DNA of 64,000 bases from Ascoidea rubescens DSM 1968 (GCF_001661345.1 NW_017962923.1:310001-374000), one strand, 5' to 3'. Positions 9,344-19,403 are shown, counted from the first letter of the stretch. The notes: generated by a model from the sequence alone, not told the origin. Numbers and translations: made by a program.

Positions 9344-10405
9344 TCATTCATCTGTATACTCATTGATAATAGCCTCTTTGACTATATCTCCACACAACTT
9401 CCCATAGGGATTAATCTTCATTGAAACCCTCTTGGATATCTCATTGCCAAACATTCCTCCAATAAACATATACTCACTAGCTAATCTCTCGATTTTCATT
9501 TGTTCTTCCTTATCTTCTTCCATCTTCACAGATTTACAAATTAACATTGTAGCATATTGTAAATACGCTGATGATAAAACTTTACTTTGCATTTTAGACA
9601 CTTTACATTGTTGTAAATGCAACTCTTCAATAATACCCTGATTATTTCTTTCATTCATTTCATCTCTTTTCAACTCTTTTGGTAATGTCAACTCAATTGC
9701 TCTTTTCAAATCATTCAAAATATCCCTTTCCAATTTCCTCATCTCCAATATACTACTTCCTTTTTTTTCTTCTTTTTCTTTTTCAAGAAAATGCAAATAT
9801 AATCTCTTCATTTGCGCTAAATTGTTAAAAACTGATCCATAACTTTCACCTTCCTCATCTTCAAATATTTCCTCCAATATTTCTATACTCTCTTGAATTT
9901 TTGTCAAATTGATATCTTTACTAACATTGGTACTAATAAATCCCTCTATAGATAATTCTTCATTATTAATATCCTTTAAAATCTTTTCATTATCCACATC
10001 ACAATTTTCAATATTCTTTATAGCTCGTTTTTCAATACCTTCAAATTTCTCAATTTTTTCAATCGACGAAATATTAACATCTGGAAATAAACTTAAATCA
10101 ATCTCAACACCATTTTCTTTATAAATTTTTCCATTAACTTGATTACTCTCTAAATATTCATTATAACTGTGTTTATTATAACTGTGTTCATTATAACCAC
10201 ATTCATTTTTTGCCTCCCTCTTCCCTTCATCACTATCATTAAATTCACCTTTATCTTCGTCTAAATTCGCAGATAATCCAGCTGCCTCTTTGTTAAAAAT
10301 CGTAGAAAAAATAAGTTTATCATGATCTGTCAACTTATCTTCAATCTCACAAGATTTTAATCCAGTTGGGTTTTTAATTGATTCTGCTGCCATAACATTA
10401 ATCAT
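9344..10405 (-). CDS. Acidic helical protein, unknown
   Basis: This is a 353-residue ORF I do not recognise. The N-terminal half is Asn/Glu/Asp-rich and contains a small repeat (YNEHSYNKHSYNEY). The C-terminal half (about 175-350) looks folded and mainly helical, with Lys/Glu/Leu heptad-like spacing, LPKELKRDEMNERNNQ, and a less charged end (EYMFIGGMFGNEISKRVSMKINPYGKLCGDI). No signal peptide, membrane segment or catalytic motif is evident. A second Met (codon 5, MAAESIKNPTG) could equally be the start. It is convergent with BMT5 and tandem with the UCH-like gene. Confidence 0.65.
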   Translation of the reverse strand: MINVMAAESIKNPTGLKSCEIEDKLTDHDKLIFSTIFNKEAAGLSANLDEDKGEFNDSDEGKREAKNECGYNEHSYNKHSYNEYLESNQVNGKIYKENGVEIDLSLFPDVNISSIEKIEKFEGIEKRAIKNIENCDVDNEKILKDINNEELSIEGFISTNVSKDINLTKIQESIEILEEIFEDEEGESYGSVFNNLAQMKRLYLHFLEKEKEEKKGSSILEMRKLERDILNDLKRAIELTLPKELKRDEMNERNNQGIIEELHLQQCKVSKMQSKVLSSAYLQYATMLICKSVKMEEDKEEQMKIERLASEYMFIGGMFGNEISKRVSMKINPYGKLCGDIVKEAIINEYTDE

Positions 10406-10916
10406 AAAATATAACTATATAATAATATAAAAATTTGAATAGAAATTTGTTAAATTCACTAAATTTATTAAAATGTAATTAGAAAATATAAATAATGTAA
10501 ATATAAATGATGTTAAAAAAAAGATAAAAAGAATATTTTGGTCTTTTATAGATTTCACTTTTTTCTTGTTTTTGTCTTTTTTTTTGTGATTTGTGTTGCT
10601 AAAATAAAATTCTCTTTGTGCTGTTTTATAAATGATTAGATATGTATGAAATAAAAGTTACAAAAAAATAAATCCAAGTATGTGAGTAAAGAAGAAAAAG
10701 AAATAAAGGAAACTATCTGTGTGAAAAAATAAAATTAAAGAAATAAAAGTAATAAAAGTAATAAAAGAAATAAATGTGATAAAAGAAATAAAAATAATTG
10801 AAGAAATAAAAATAATTGAAGAAATAAAAATAATTGAAGAAATAAAAATAATTGAAGAAATAAAAATAATAAAGCCACAGAACTAAGATTATCAATAAAT
10901 AATCTTTTTAATATGA
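10406..10916. other. Intergenic with 18-bp tandem repeat
   Basis: This is an AT-rich spacer (511 bp): promoter side of the acidic-protein gene and 3' side of the UCH-like gene. The right half consists of AATAAAAG-type short repeats and the 18-bp repeat listed separately. No gene is seen. Confidence 0.6.
10785..10870. repeat. 18-bp tandem repeat, ~4.8 copies
   Basis: The unit is GAAATAAAAATAATTGAA. Four full copies start at 10785, 10803, 10821 and 10839, followed by a partial fifth. Copies appear identical. It lies just beyond the stop of the UCH-like gene. Confidence 0.9.
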
Positions 10917-13301
10917 TTAATTTCTTTTACTTCTATAAAGTCTTTGAATCCTTTTTTTGGATCTGCTATAAGCATTTTCATTTGAGGCGAAAGAATTATT
11001 TTGAGTAGTCTCCTCATTGACCGAAGGATTATTGTGAGTAGTTTCTTCCTCTACAGAAGGAGAAACATCAACAAAAGTGACATAATTTGAATCAAATTGA
11101 ATGTAATCTTTATCTGATTCATCTGAAGAAGTAGCTTGAGAACCAGAGTTTGATTTGGATGGAGATTGAGAGGGAGGTTGAGACTGAGATTGAGACTGGG
11201 ATTTGGATCGAGATCGAGATTGGGATTGGGATTCGCGATTTAAATTGATTTTTTTAGGTGATGTAGATATTGAATTATTATCATTAGTATGTTTATTGCT
11301 TATAATAACTAATGGAAAAGGTTTTTTAATTGGGGTTTTAGGTTTAACAATAACAAGAGGAATGTATTTTTTGAAAGAACCTTTTGAGATATGTTTATTA
11401 TGATTTGAGACTTTATGGTTATGATTAGGTTTAAGAATGTAGTTATTTTCCGGGACAACTTTGGTACTATTAATAAAGTTATTGTTGTAATGATCTATAA
11501 AGCTGGATTGATTGGCATTTTCGATTTTAGTTTCATTATGGTAATTAATAGGGGCCGATATTTTTGGGATTCTGATATTTTTAAGATACAAATTATCTAG
11601 ATCAGCTTGATAATTTCGATGGGCTTGATCAGCTTGATAATTTTGATAATCTTGATTAACCTGAATATTTTGATCAACTTGATAATTTTGGTCAGCTTGA
11701 TAGTTTTGATTAACTTGATAATCTTGATAGTCTTGAATATCTTGGTTGTTTCGATTATTTTGGTTATCTCGGTTGTCTTGATTATCTTGATAATTATTAT
11801 CATCGTCATTAGTATTGACTACATTTGGGATATAACATTTATAGTTGATATCATATTGACTGTTAATAGTAGAGTTAATAGTAGAGCTAATAGTAGAATT
11901 AATATTGGTATTGATATTGGTGGTAGGGATATTATTAAATGTGATAAAGGGAGAATAAAGGTGATGGAAATGAGAAACATAGGCATTATGATAGGTGATG
12001 TAATCGATAGACTTGATTTTATTTGGGTTGAATTTTTTAAAGTCGTTGAGGGTATAATAGGGACTGAAGTTACAATTTGAGGAGTTTGATTGGTTAAAGT
12101 TGAGTTTGAAGGAGTCCCATTGGATGTTGTTGTTGATTGCAAGAAACTTGCGAGTTAAAGAAGAGATAAAGTTGATATAATTGGTGGAGTCGGTATTGTT
12201 TTGGATATTATTGTATAAGATTTGATCATTTTTTATTTTTGATAACTTATTTTGCAAACCGATTTCATCATTCAAGTTTTTTAAAAAGGATAATTGGTCA
12301 GGAACGATCGCTAATAGTTTGAATCTTAGTTGGTGTTGGTTTTTGAAATAATTGTCGAAATAGTAGTGTTCAATTTCGTTTTCGAAATTTTTGAACAATT
12401 GAAAATTGTTAAAGTGATTTATTTTTGCTTTCAAGATGCTAATTAGGGAGTTGTAGAAAAGCTTGTTAATTGATCTTTGATCAAGCTCAGAATTTGAGAT
12501 TGTATTTAAAGGCAAATAACCATGATAGATTGGGGCTTCTTTTAGAACATCTAGTTCGAAGATTTGATTATTTTTTTTGAAAAAGGCTACAAAGTGTAGA
12601 TTGTCTATAGATTCATCATTTTCAAGATCATTTGAATTAATTTGATCAAATAGATCTTGAATGATGGGGGTTTTTGGTTCGTCAGGGGTATTTGAATCAG
12701 CTGAAGTAATTGAGTTATAAAAGTCAATTAAAAGAGACAAATTTGGATAAAATTTGTTATTTGAGTAGTAATTTAATTGGTTAATTAAATTTTTAAAGAA
12801 AAGCAAGTTTGGATTTAGTTTGATTTTGTGGTCCAAATTTAAGAGGACATTTAAAATGGTTTGAATCAAAGTGATTTTATTATTTTTAAAGAAGTAGTTG
12901 TTGTTGGATATGTTTAGAGAATCTGGCGAGCTGTTAGCGAGATTGAACAGGACGTTGTTTTGGAGGATGTTGTTGATGGGGTTGTTGATTTGGTTGATGA
13001 AAAAGATATCGTTGTTTTCGGATTTGTAATCGTTTGAGGAGTCATTGTAGTAGTAGGTGCCAATGGAAGGGGGATCAAACAATCTGTCCCTAAAAGTGTA
13101 CTTGAAGACAAAAATGACAGCGTGAATTGGGTCAAAAGAATCAAAGTCCTGGAAGTCGAGTTTGAAAATGTCCTCAAATTCAACATCGTTGATGTTGAAC
13201 ATTTGGATGATTTTGTTGTAAAAGAAGGGATTAGCATCCGGGTTGTCCCAGCCAGTGGAGGCATAGGACATGGAGTTGTCGTCATCGATGTCGATGTCCA
13301 T
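10917..13301 (-). CDS. UCH37/UCHL5-like C12 peptidase homologue lacking the catalytic Cys
   Basis: The first ~340 residues follow the UCH37 layout: GWDNPDANPFFYNKII (usual GW...ESDPGVF), HAVIFVFKY, IFFINQ (usual FFAKQ, oxyanion Gln = Q104), ILNVLLNLDH, LHFVAFFKKNNQIFELDVLK (catalytic His = H236, Asp = D251), EAPI, and LRFKLLAIVPDQ. A ULD-like helical part (IKSIDYITYHNAYVSHFHHLY) follows. The active-site NACAT is absent. An Asn-rich insert separates Q104 from ITLIQTIL, and there is no Cys in residues 1-340, so it should be inactive. UCH37 relatives bind the proteasome and INO80. The C-terminal ~250 residues are an N/Q/D/Y-rich repeat tail and an Ser-Gln/Ser-Arg run. The start is set at MDIDIDDDNS; 54 upstream in-frame codons are Cys/Phe-rich promoter translation. 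Confidence 0.7.
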   Translation of the reverse strand: MDIDIDDDNSMSYASTGWDNPDANPFFYNKIIQMFNINDVEFEDIFKLDFQDFDSFDPIHAVIFVFKYTFRDRLFDPPSIGTYYYNDSSNDYKSENNDIFFINQINNPINNILQNNVLFNLANSSPDSLNISNNNYFFKNNKITLIQTILNVLLNLDHKIKLNPNLLFFKNLINQLNYYSNNKFYPNLSLLIDFYNSITSADSNTPDEPKTPIIQDLFDQINSNDLENDESIDNLHFVAFFKKNNQIFELDVLKEAPIYHGYLPLNTISNSELDQRSINKLFYNSLISILKAKINHFNNFQLFKNFENEIEHYYFDNYFKNQHQLRFKLLAIVPDQLSFLKNLNDEIGLQNKLSKIKNDQILYNNIQNNTDSTNYINFISSLTRKFLAINNNIQWDSFKLNFNQSNSSNCNFSPYYTLNDFKKFNPNKIKSIDYITYHNAYVSHFHHLYSPFITFNNIPTTNINTNINSTISSTINSTINSQYDINYKCYIPNVVNTNDDDNNYQDNQDNRDNQNNRNNQDIQDYQDYQVNQNYQADQNYQVDQNIQVNQDYQNYQADQAHRNYQADLDNLYLKNIRIPKISAPINYHNETKIENANQSSFIDHYNNNFINSTKVVPENNYILKPNHNHKVSNHNKHISKGSFKKYIPLVIVKPKTPIKKPFPLVIISNKHTNDNNSISTSPKKINLNRESQSQSRSRSKSQSQSQSQPPSQSPSKSNSGSQATSSDESDKDYIQFDSNYVTFVDVSPSVEEETTHNNPSVNEETTQNNSFASNENAYSRSKKRIQRLYRSKRN

Positions 13302-13569
13302 AAAGCACAAACGGCAGCACCAGCACCAGCAGAAACAGAAACAGCACCAGAGACAGCAGCAGCAGAAGAGGCACACGCAGTAAATGCAGCACAAGAAGAA
13401 ACAAAAAACAAAGGAACAAAAACAAAAAGGAAACACGCCATGCACGTGATCAAAGCACATCATTCTACTGGTGTTTGGATCACGTGCCGCCAGCCGCCCA
13501 GGGCAGGGCTGAAGACGTGCTTCTACTGCTGCTTCTGCTGCGTGTGCTTCTTCTGCTGTTTCTGCTGCA
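13302..13569. promoter_or_regulatory. Divergent promoter with paired inverted E-boxes
   Basis: This is a 268-bp GC-rich region between two divergent genes. Each flank carries a CTG/TTCTGC-type tract on the coding strand of the gene it faces (CAGCAG/CAGAAAC on plus for the UCH-like gene; CTTCTGCTGC on plus for the membrane gene). The middle holds two CACGTG sites in a perfect inverted repeat. Confidence 0.7.
13442..13487. promoter_or_regulatory. Inverted pair of Cbf1-like E-boxes
   Basis: GCACGTGATC at 13442-13451 and GATCACGTGC at 13478-13487 are exact reverse complements separated by 26 bp. CACGTG is the known core bound by the yeast bHLH factor Cbf1. Occupancy here is inference. Confidence 0.6.
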
Positions 13570-15507
13570 ATGTCCCGCGACCACTACACCCCCGGCACTC
13601 TCTTTGCCACCAGTGGCAACACTGCCAACGCGAACAACAGCACAAATAACAACACAAACACCACCAATAACAACACTACCACCATTGACACAGACAGTAA
13701 TGCCTCCTCCTTGCTAGACAGAATCGACCAGCTAGATCTCCATGCCTTCATCGAGAGCAACAACCCTCCTCCCAGCTCTGTTCCCAACGACACCTCGTTG
13801 GCTCCTGTGGTGTCCAGCGACGACTACTCTCTCTTCCACCCCACTGTATCTCTCAACAACACCAACCTCCTCACTGGCAACTCCCTACAGCCCATATACT
13901 CTTCTCCCAACAACTACCAGCTAACCACTTACAACTCAAACACAAACTTGGTTGCAAATCCAAGCCAAGTTGATTTAACCAATTCCAATTCCAATTCCAA
14001 TTCCAATTCCAATTCCAACTCCAACTCCAACATCAACCACATCGATAGAAAAAACCTTATTTTGGATGACAACAACAATCCTAACAACAACGATTCTAAT
14101 ACTAATCTGCATATCAATCAGAACATTACTGACAACAACTTGAATGTCTACATATCCAATCCTCCATCCTCCATCTCTTCTGAAAAGAAAAACTGGTCCT
14201 CAAAATTAAAATCAAAACTAACGTTAAATTCAAAACTATCTTTTTCAACCCATTTTTATACTATTCTTTTCCTCCTAATATCCTTATCAAGTGCCATCAT
14301 CATACTCGTCCTTCAAATTACAATGTCAATTATCTTCAATCTTCACTATATCGAAAACAATACTCAAAAAACACTTAAAAAGAGAGCAATACTAACATAC
14401 CTTTCTTTATTTATTTGTTCAGAATTTTATCAAGTCATTCTAACCATAACTTCCTTAAAATTTAAATCAAATATTCAAATCCTCCTACTCATTATATTTT
14501 TATCCTGCATGCTAATCTATTCAGGCATCCAATTCTACGAACTAAAAACTCATCTAGAGCAAAATCTAAACACCTTTCATAAAATCATTGTCAAATCTTG
14601 TTCAATTGCAATCATTTGCATATCCTCTTCAGTCTTACTATCTCAATCCCTAATTTTTTTTCTAAAAATTAAACCAGAATTCAATTGGTATAATTTTAAA
14701 AAAATAGGCGCTTCAATCGAATTCAAAATTTTCTTGAAAAACTTCCAGGTTTTTAGAACCTTACTATATCTAGATGGCTTTTTCATACCAGTTTTCACCA
14801 TTCAGTTTCTAATCATCCTAAAGAATCCAATCGTCGAAATCATTCTAACTAGCCTTGTTATCCCCCTCAGTATATTAATCCTAATTTCCTCTGATCTTGC
14901 CTCTTGTTTAGAATTCTTTAAACTATCTCTATTCAATCTATTCTTCCAACTATTAGGCCTATCCTTTTTAATCTTTAAATTAGTTCGAATATACACAAGT
15001 GATACAAAACCTGGTGAATACTACCCAGGCAGAAAATCCTTAACTGTATTTGCGAGCTTCTCCATTTTTCTACTAATTTTAACTATTTTCTTTCAGTTAA
15101 AAATCATCCTGAACTTTAATAAAGGCTTAAAGCCCTTCATATCAAAATCATGGTCTGTTTTTATTCAAAAAAATATAATCTTATCAAAATTAATTAAAAT
15201 CGATCACGATAATCATGATAATGATCACAATAGCGCTATCACTGATAATAATGATAACGACAATTTTCAAAATTATAATAACTCCAACAATTATAACAAT
15301 GATTACAATATCAACAACATCAACAATATCAACAATTCTAACCAATCTAACACCATTGTACAAAATGACAAATCTAACAACTACTCCAACTACAAACCTC
15401 CTCACTTCAATTCCAATATTCATCATGGACATATGGATCTGATTGAATTAAATCAAAAGCCAACATCCAGAGCTGATGTTATCAGACCCAGATTGTCAAT
15501 TGATTGA
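13570..15507 (+). CDS. Multispanning membrane protein, UPF0658 (Golgi) family-like
   Basis: This is a 645-residue protein. Residues 1-225 are soluble and rich in Asn, Ser and Thr, including an (Asn-Ser) run from AATTCC repeats near 13980-14030. About eight hydrophobic segments follow from residue ~228 (FYTILFLLISLSSAIIILVL) to ~510 (TVFASFSIFLLILTIFF). The C-terminal tail is an Asn/Asp-rich cytosolic-like region. The block LFICSEFYQVILTITSLKFK and the YYPGRKSLTVFASF motif before the last helix resemble the fungal UPF0658 Golgi membrane proteins, whose function is unknown. In the GC-rich 5' part Leu is written CTC, CTA or TTG and I found no CTG. The assignment is from memory of family motifs. 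Confidence 0.6.
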   Translation: MSRDHYTPGTLFATSGNTANANNSTNNNTNTTNNNTTTIDTDSNASSLLDRIDQLDLHAFIESNNPPPSSVPNDTSLAPVVSSDDYSLFHPTVSLNNTNLLTGNSLQPIYSSPNNYQLTTYNSNTNLVANPSQVDLTNSNSNSNSNSNSNSNSNINHIDRKNLILDDNNNPNNNDSNTNLHINQNITDNNLNVYISNPPSSISSEKKNWSSKLKSKLTLNSKLSFSTHFYTILFLLISLSSAIIILVLQITMSIIFNLHYIENNTQKTLKKRAILTYLSLFICSEFYQVILTITSLKFKSNIQILLLIIFLSCMLIYSGIQFYELKTHLEQNLNTFHKIIVKSCSIAIICISSSVLLSQSLIFFLKIKPEFNWYNFKKIGASIEFKIFLKNFQVFRTLLYLDGFFIPVFTIQFLIILKNPIVEIILTSLVIPLSILILISSDLASCLEFFKLSLFNLFFQLLGLSFLIFKLVRIYTSDTKPGEYYPGRKSLTVFASFSIFLLILTIFFQLKIILNFNKGLKPFISKSWSVFIQKNIILSKLIKIDHDNHDNDHNSAITDNNDNDNFQNYNNSNNYNNDYNINNINNINNSNQSNTIVQNDKSNNYSNYKPPHFNSNIHHGHMDLIELNQKPTSRADVIRPRLSID

Positions 15508-16032
15508 ATTTTACTTTAATTTCCACATTTTTTACATTTTTTTACATTTTTTTACATTTTTTTACATTTTTTACATTTTTTACTTTTTTCATATACTTTT
15601 GATATTTGTTTTATTAATTTCTTATTCGTTTTTATCTATTTTCTCTTATTAATTTTATGTTGTCCATCTCCTCTGATATATCCTACTCTAATGTTTACAT
15701 TTTGTTACTTGAAACTTGCTCCATCGCAACTCGAAAACACATCCAGCACACACCACACACTGCAAAAACTCAAAAAACACCACGTGAATACCGGCCCTGT
15801 GATTTTTCGCTCATTTCCGACCTTTTAAAAAATTACTCTGAAGAAATTACAACCAAATGAAGCAGAAACAGCAGAAACAGCAGAAGCAAAAGGAGTAAAA
15901 GAATTACAACAACAAAAGAGAAATACAAAAGAGAAATACAAAAAAAAAAGCATCTCCTACTCATGAAACAATAACTTTATTTGTTTTTTAAATCACATTT
16001 TACCTGGTTTTGATCCAAACTTAATGCTCGTC
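15508..16032. promoter_or_regulatory. Intergenic: 3' T-rich repeat and NET1 promoter
   Basis: The first part holds a run of ACATTTTTTT-type units (about 15525-15594) downstream of the membrane gene. The second part has CACGTG at 15781-15786 and a purine-rich CAGAAACAGCAGAAGC stretch (15860-15890), followed by AT-rich sequence up to the NET1 start. A 67-codon ORF (15657-15860) has no recognisable content. Confidence 0.5.
15525..15594. repeat. ACATTTTTTT-type ~10-bp tandem repeat
   Basis: About seven imperfect copies of T-run plus ACA, differing in T-run length, lie just downstream of the membrane-protein stop. It may also serve as a T-rich 3' processing region. Confidence 0.75.
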
Positions 16033-19000
16033 ATGTTTAAACTACAAGTGATTATTATTCCCCTTACTTCTTTCTCTGCTGAACAATCCAATGACTGTTC
16101 TTCATTGTCTGTTAATTCAACTGCTCTTCGTCAAAATTATAATCTTCTTCCAACAAACAACGACTTCAGCTCCTCTGGTTTACTCAATTCTATACCTAGT
16201 GCAAATGCTGTCCCAAATATATCAAATATATCAAATATATCAAATAATGACCCCACTATTAATATCTCAAATTCTCTCATCCCAAATTTCAATCTCCAAA
16301 GAAAGTTTCTTCATTTGACTGATTCAAAGATAACTTTGCACCAATTATCAATTGAAATTAGATCTCATTTTTTAAAACTATATCCCTCAGAACATTTATT
16401 TATCATCAATAGAGTGCAAGATAATCATAATAACGATTTAGACCCCGATTATTTAATATCCCAAATTTTTAGTAACGACAACAATATTGTTAAAATCTTA
16501 CTAAATAATGATTTATCCTCAATTGATTTCAATAATCATCATAATGATAATAATAAAAGAAAACTAGATCAATTTCTTTCAATCCCAAACTATTCAAATT
16601 TTACAACCGTTTGGGAACGTTTGAGTTATCCCCATAATATTAAAAAAATTAAACTTTCTTCTTCACAAGACAATATATCTTCCAATTCAATTATCTCAAA
16701 TAAAAAATCATCTTATAAAAATTTGAAAACTCCCCAAATTCTTGAGAAACCAATAACTTCTCCTTCAAGTAAAAGAATCACTTCTGGCATGTTAAAATTA
16801 CCAAACTCATCAAAATATGTCTCAAATTCAACCATATCTAATGATATCCATGATCAGTCAGTCTATAATAGCTCCTTTAATGATTCAACCTTATTATCTC
16901 CTCCTATTGATCTCCCGGTTAATCCAAGAAGATCAATTACTCCAAATAAAAGAGATTTATCCTACTCTCTTCATAAAGATCAGAACTCTGATATTTCAGA
17001 TAATTCAACTGATAATCTGAATTCTCAAGATGAAGATGATAATTTTGGTAATGATATAACTAACAATATCAACAATATCAACAATAACAATGATAATAGT
17101 ACCATTCAAGATATTAAACAGATCAATGATACTACTATAAATAATTGTGATAATCATTCACAATCAACTATTCAGAACTCATATCAAACTTCTATCTCTA
17201 CTCAAAATAATAATTTTGAAAAAAATACAGGCAATGTCTACTCCTCTTTTCAACTTAGTAAAAATCAATTGCATATCAATAAATCAAAATTTTCCCAAAA
17301 TTTTAACATTTTAAGTTCTTCCACTCCAAATTCGAAAACTAAAAAATTGTTAGATCATCAATTAATTTCTTCTGATGCTATAAAAAATAGTTTCAATTCC
17401 CCAAAAAAATTTCAATCCAAAACAGACTCCATAATAAATCAAAAACTAAAAGCAAACACTACAAATGATTCGATCGATGAAATTTTAATTAAAAATTCTC
17501 AAAATAATACTGAAGATTCAATTAAAGAAAAATTTTCTATTCAAAACTCTAAAGCTGCATCAACGTTAAATGTTGAAAACTCTAATAAACATGAATTTAG
17601 TAATCTTATATCTGAAAAGATTATTGTTAGTGGGAAGCAAGATATTTCAAAAACTGAACCACAAAACAAAAAAAATGATATTTTGCCCAGTATAATCGAT
17701 AAAAAAGTTTCATTGGATCAAGAAAAATTGACTAACAATAAAACCTCTATTGTTACCATGCATCATCAGCTAAAAAGCATAACAGATGATGCAATTGGAA
17801 ATGATTCAAACACATCCTTGCATATACAAAAAATTGAAAATGATAATAATACATTAAACGATGATAATAACACTTTGATTGCAAAAGTTCCTTCCCAAAA
17901 TGAAAATAAACAAAAAGAGAAAAAGGCTAAAATTGAGAACATTGAGAAAAAAAAAATATCATTCAATACTTCAGAAGCTGCTTCAAATAAGGACTCTATA
18001 GATAATAAAATTGATGATCTGATATTAAATAAAGTAAATGGAACTATATTAAATGCACCAGATCTAAACAGAGATATAGCCGTTAATGGTGAGTTATTAG
18101 ATTCAATTATTTCTAGAAAAAAAGAAGATTCTAATAAAAATCAAAATGAAAAAAAAATGGAAACGGAAATGGAAACCAAAGATAAAGCTGCTAATTTTAA
18201 AGTTAATGAAAGTCAAAAAAATTCTATGAATTTGAAGAATGAAAAAAATGAGAAGAGCATTAATACTATTAAAAATGATAACTTTCTTGGCGAAAATGAC
18301 CTCAATAAACTTTTGAGTGAAAGGCACAATAATGGATCAGATAAAGACACTGATGGAAACTTCGAAAATATTTCTAATTCAGCTTTAGATTCTGATTCTG
18401 GTTCTGATTCCGATTTGAATTCTGGCTCTGATTCAGACGTGAATGTTGACGGTGGTACTGATTCCGATGCTGGTTCTAATTCTGATGCTGATGCTGATTC
18501 TGATGTTGATTCTGATGCTGATTCTGATTCCGATTTTAATTCTCTGTCATCGGGTAATGAAAGTGATGCATTGGGTAAAAACAACAACGCAAGGCGTATT
18601 ATCTCTGCTTCAAAAATTCCGATTTCTATAGCTGCTGGTTTTCTTTCCTTGTCACAAAAAAAGGATTCCTTATCAGATAATGAAAACTTAGATGCGGATC
18701 AAGGAAAAAATGAAAAGACCAAAAACGCTGATTTAAACTCATCCCAAGAAAAATCCGGAACAATCGAAAAACAAGTCAATGATGAATTGCAACTCAAAAA
18801 TATTAATGTCATAAAAAGACCTAGATCAAATTTAAGTAGTTTAGCAGATCTAGCTAAACGTGGTATTCCAAGTGTTAGAGATAGTAAGGAAATTATTTTA
18901 CCAAAAAAGTCTCAGCAGAAACAACTTGATAGTTCAAGTAGCGAATTTGAGTCCAGTTCGGATTCAGATTCGGATTCGGATTCAGATTCAGATTCAGATT

Positions 19001-19149
19001 CAGATTCATATTCATATTTAAAGCCCAAAAAAAAAAATGATAAAAATAAAAGAAAAAATGCAAATGAAAAACTTCTAAATAAATTTGGTTTAACCAAAAA
19101 ACGGAAAAGAAATCCTTTCAATGATCTAATTAGAGATTCAAGAAAATAA
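16033..19149 (+). CDS. NET1: Net1/Tof2-type nucleolar protein (RENT complex, Cdc14 anchor)
   Basis: In S. cerevisiae Net1 tethers Cdc14 in the nucleolus, silences rDNA and stimulates Pol I. The match is clear at both ends. The N-terminus MFKLQVIIIP parallels Net1 MYKLQVV, followed by the fold RKFLHLTDSKITLHQLSIEI ... NNDLDPDYLISQIF ... VKILLNN. In the middle RITSGMLKLP matches Net1. Near the C-terminus RPRSNLSSLADLAKRGIPSV precedes a Ser-Asp run (18950-19010) and a basic NPFNDLIRDSRK end. The bulk is Asn/Ser/Lys-rich and disordered, with a second Ser-Asp block at 18390-18540. I start at the second Met (16033) because it aligns with Net1; the ATG at 16024 would add three residues. Length of 1038 is like Net1. 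Confidence 0.88.
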   Translation: MFKLQVIIIPLTSFSAEQSNDCSSLSVNSTALRQNYNLLPTNNDFSSSGLLNSIPSANAVPNISNISNISNNDPTINISNSLIPNFNLQRKFLHLTDSKITLHQLSIEIRSHFLKLYPSEHLFIINRVQDNHNNDLDPDYLISQIFSNDNNIVKILLNNDLSSIDFNNHHNDNNKRKLDQFLSIPNYSNFTTVWERLSYPHNIKKIKLSSSQDNISSNSIISNKKSSYKNLKTPQILEKPITSPSSKRITSGMLKLPNSSKYVSNSTISNDIHDQSVYNSSFNDSTLLSPPIDLPVNPRRSITPNKRDLSYSLHKDQNSDISDNSTDNLNSQDEDDNFGNDITNNINNINNNNDNSTIQDIKQINDTTINNCDNHSQSTIQNSYQTSISTQNNNFEKNTGNVYSSFQLSKNQLHINKSKFSQNFNILSSSTPNSKTKKLLDHQLISSDAIKNSFNSPKKFQSKTDSIINQKLKANTTNDSIDEILIKNSQNNTEDSIKEKFSIQNSKAASTLNVENSNKHEFSNLISEKIIVSGKQDISKTEPQNKKNDILPSIIDKKVSLDQEKLTNNKTSIVTMHHQLKSITDDAIGNDSNTSLHIQKIENDNNTLNDDNNTLIAKVPSQNENKQKEKKAKIENIEKKKISFNTSEAASNKDSIDNKIDDLILNKVNGTILNAPDLNRDIAVNGELLDSIISRKKEDSNKNQNEKKMETEMETKDKAANFKVNESQKNSMNLKNEKNEKSINTIKNDNFLGENDLNKLLSERHNNGSDKDTDGNFENISNSALDSDSGSDSDLNSGSDSDVNVDGGTDSDAGSNSDADADSDVDSDADSDSDFNSLSSGNESDALGKNNNARRIISASKIPISIAAGFLSLSQKKDSLSDNENLDADQGKNEKTKNADLNSSQEKSGTIEKQVNDELQLKNINVIKRPRSNLSSLADLAKRGIPSVRDSKEIILPKKSQQKQLDSSSSEFESSSDSDSDSDSDSDSDSDSYSYLKPKKKNDKNKRKNANEKLLNKFGLTKKRKRNPFNDLIRDSRK

Positions 19150-19403
19150 AAACCTTAATCATATTTGGTTTTTTTTTTATTTTTTCATAAATATCGATAT
19201 TTTTATACAATATCAATACTTTTATTTATTTTTATAATTATTTCGATATCTATTAATTCAGAAATAGTTTCCCTATTTTATATAAGTTATATTATAATTC
19301 AATGCATTTTATATATTTCAAAAAAGAAAAAAAGCAACTTCAAAAAACTCCTGAAAATGATTTCAAGAATTGTATATATTAACAATATCAGCTTTTCATA
19401 AAT

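Noticed and set aside
11607-12142. Antisense ORFs of 107-157 codons inside the UCH-like gene
   Set aside because: Ile/Met/Val or Thr/Ile/Ser-rich shadows of the N/Q repeat tail.
19165-19401. 78-codon Ile/Ser-rich ORF between NET1 and PTP1
   Set aside because: Hydrophobic text from AT-rich convergent spacer, no recognisable family.
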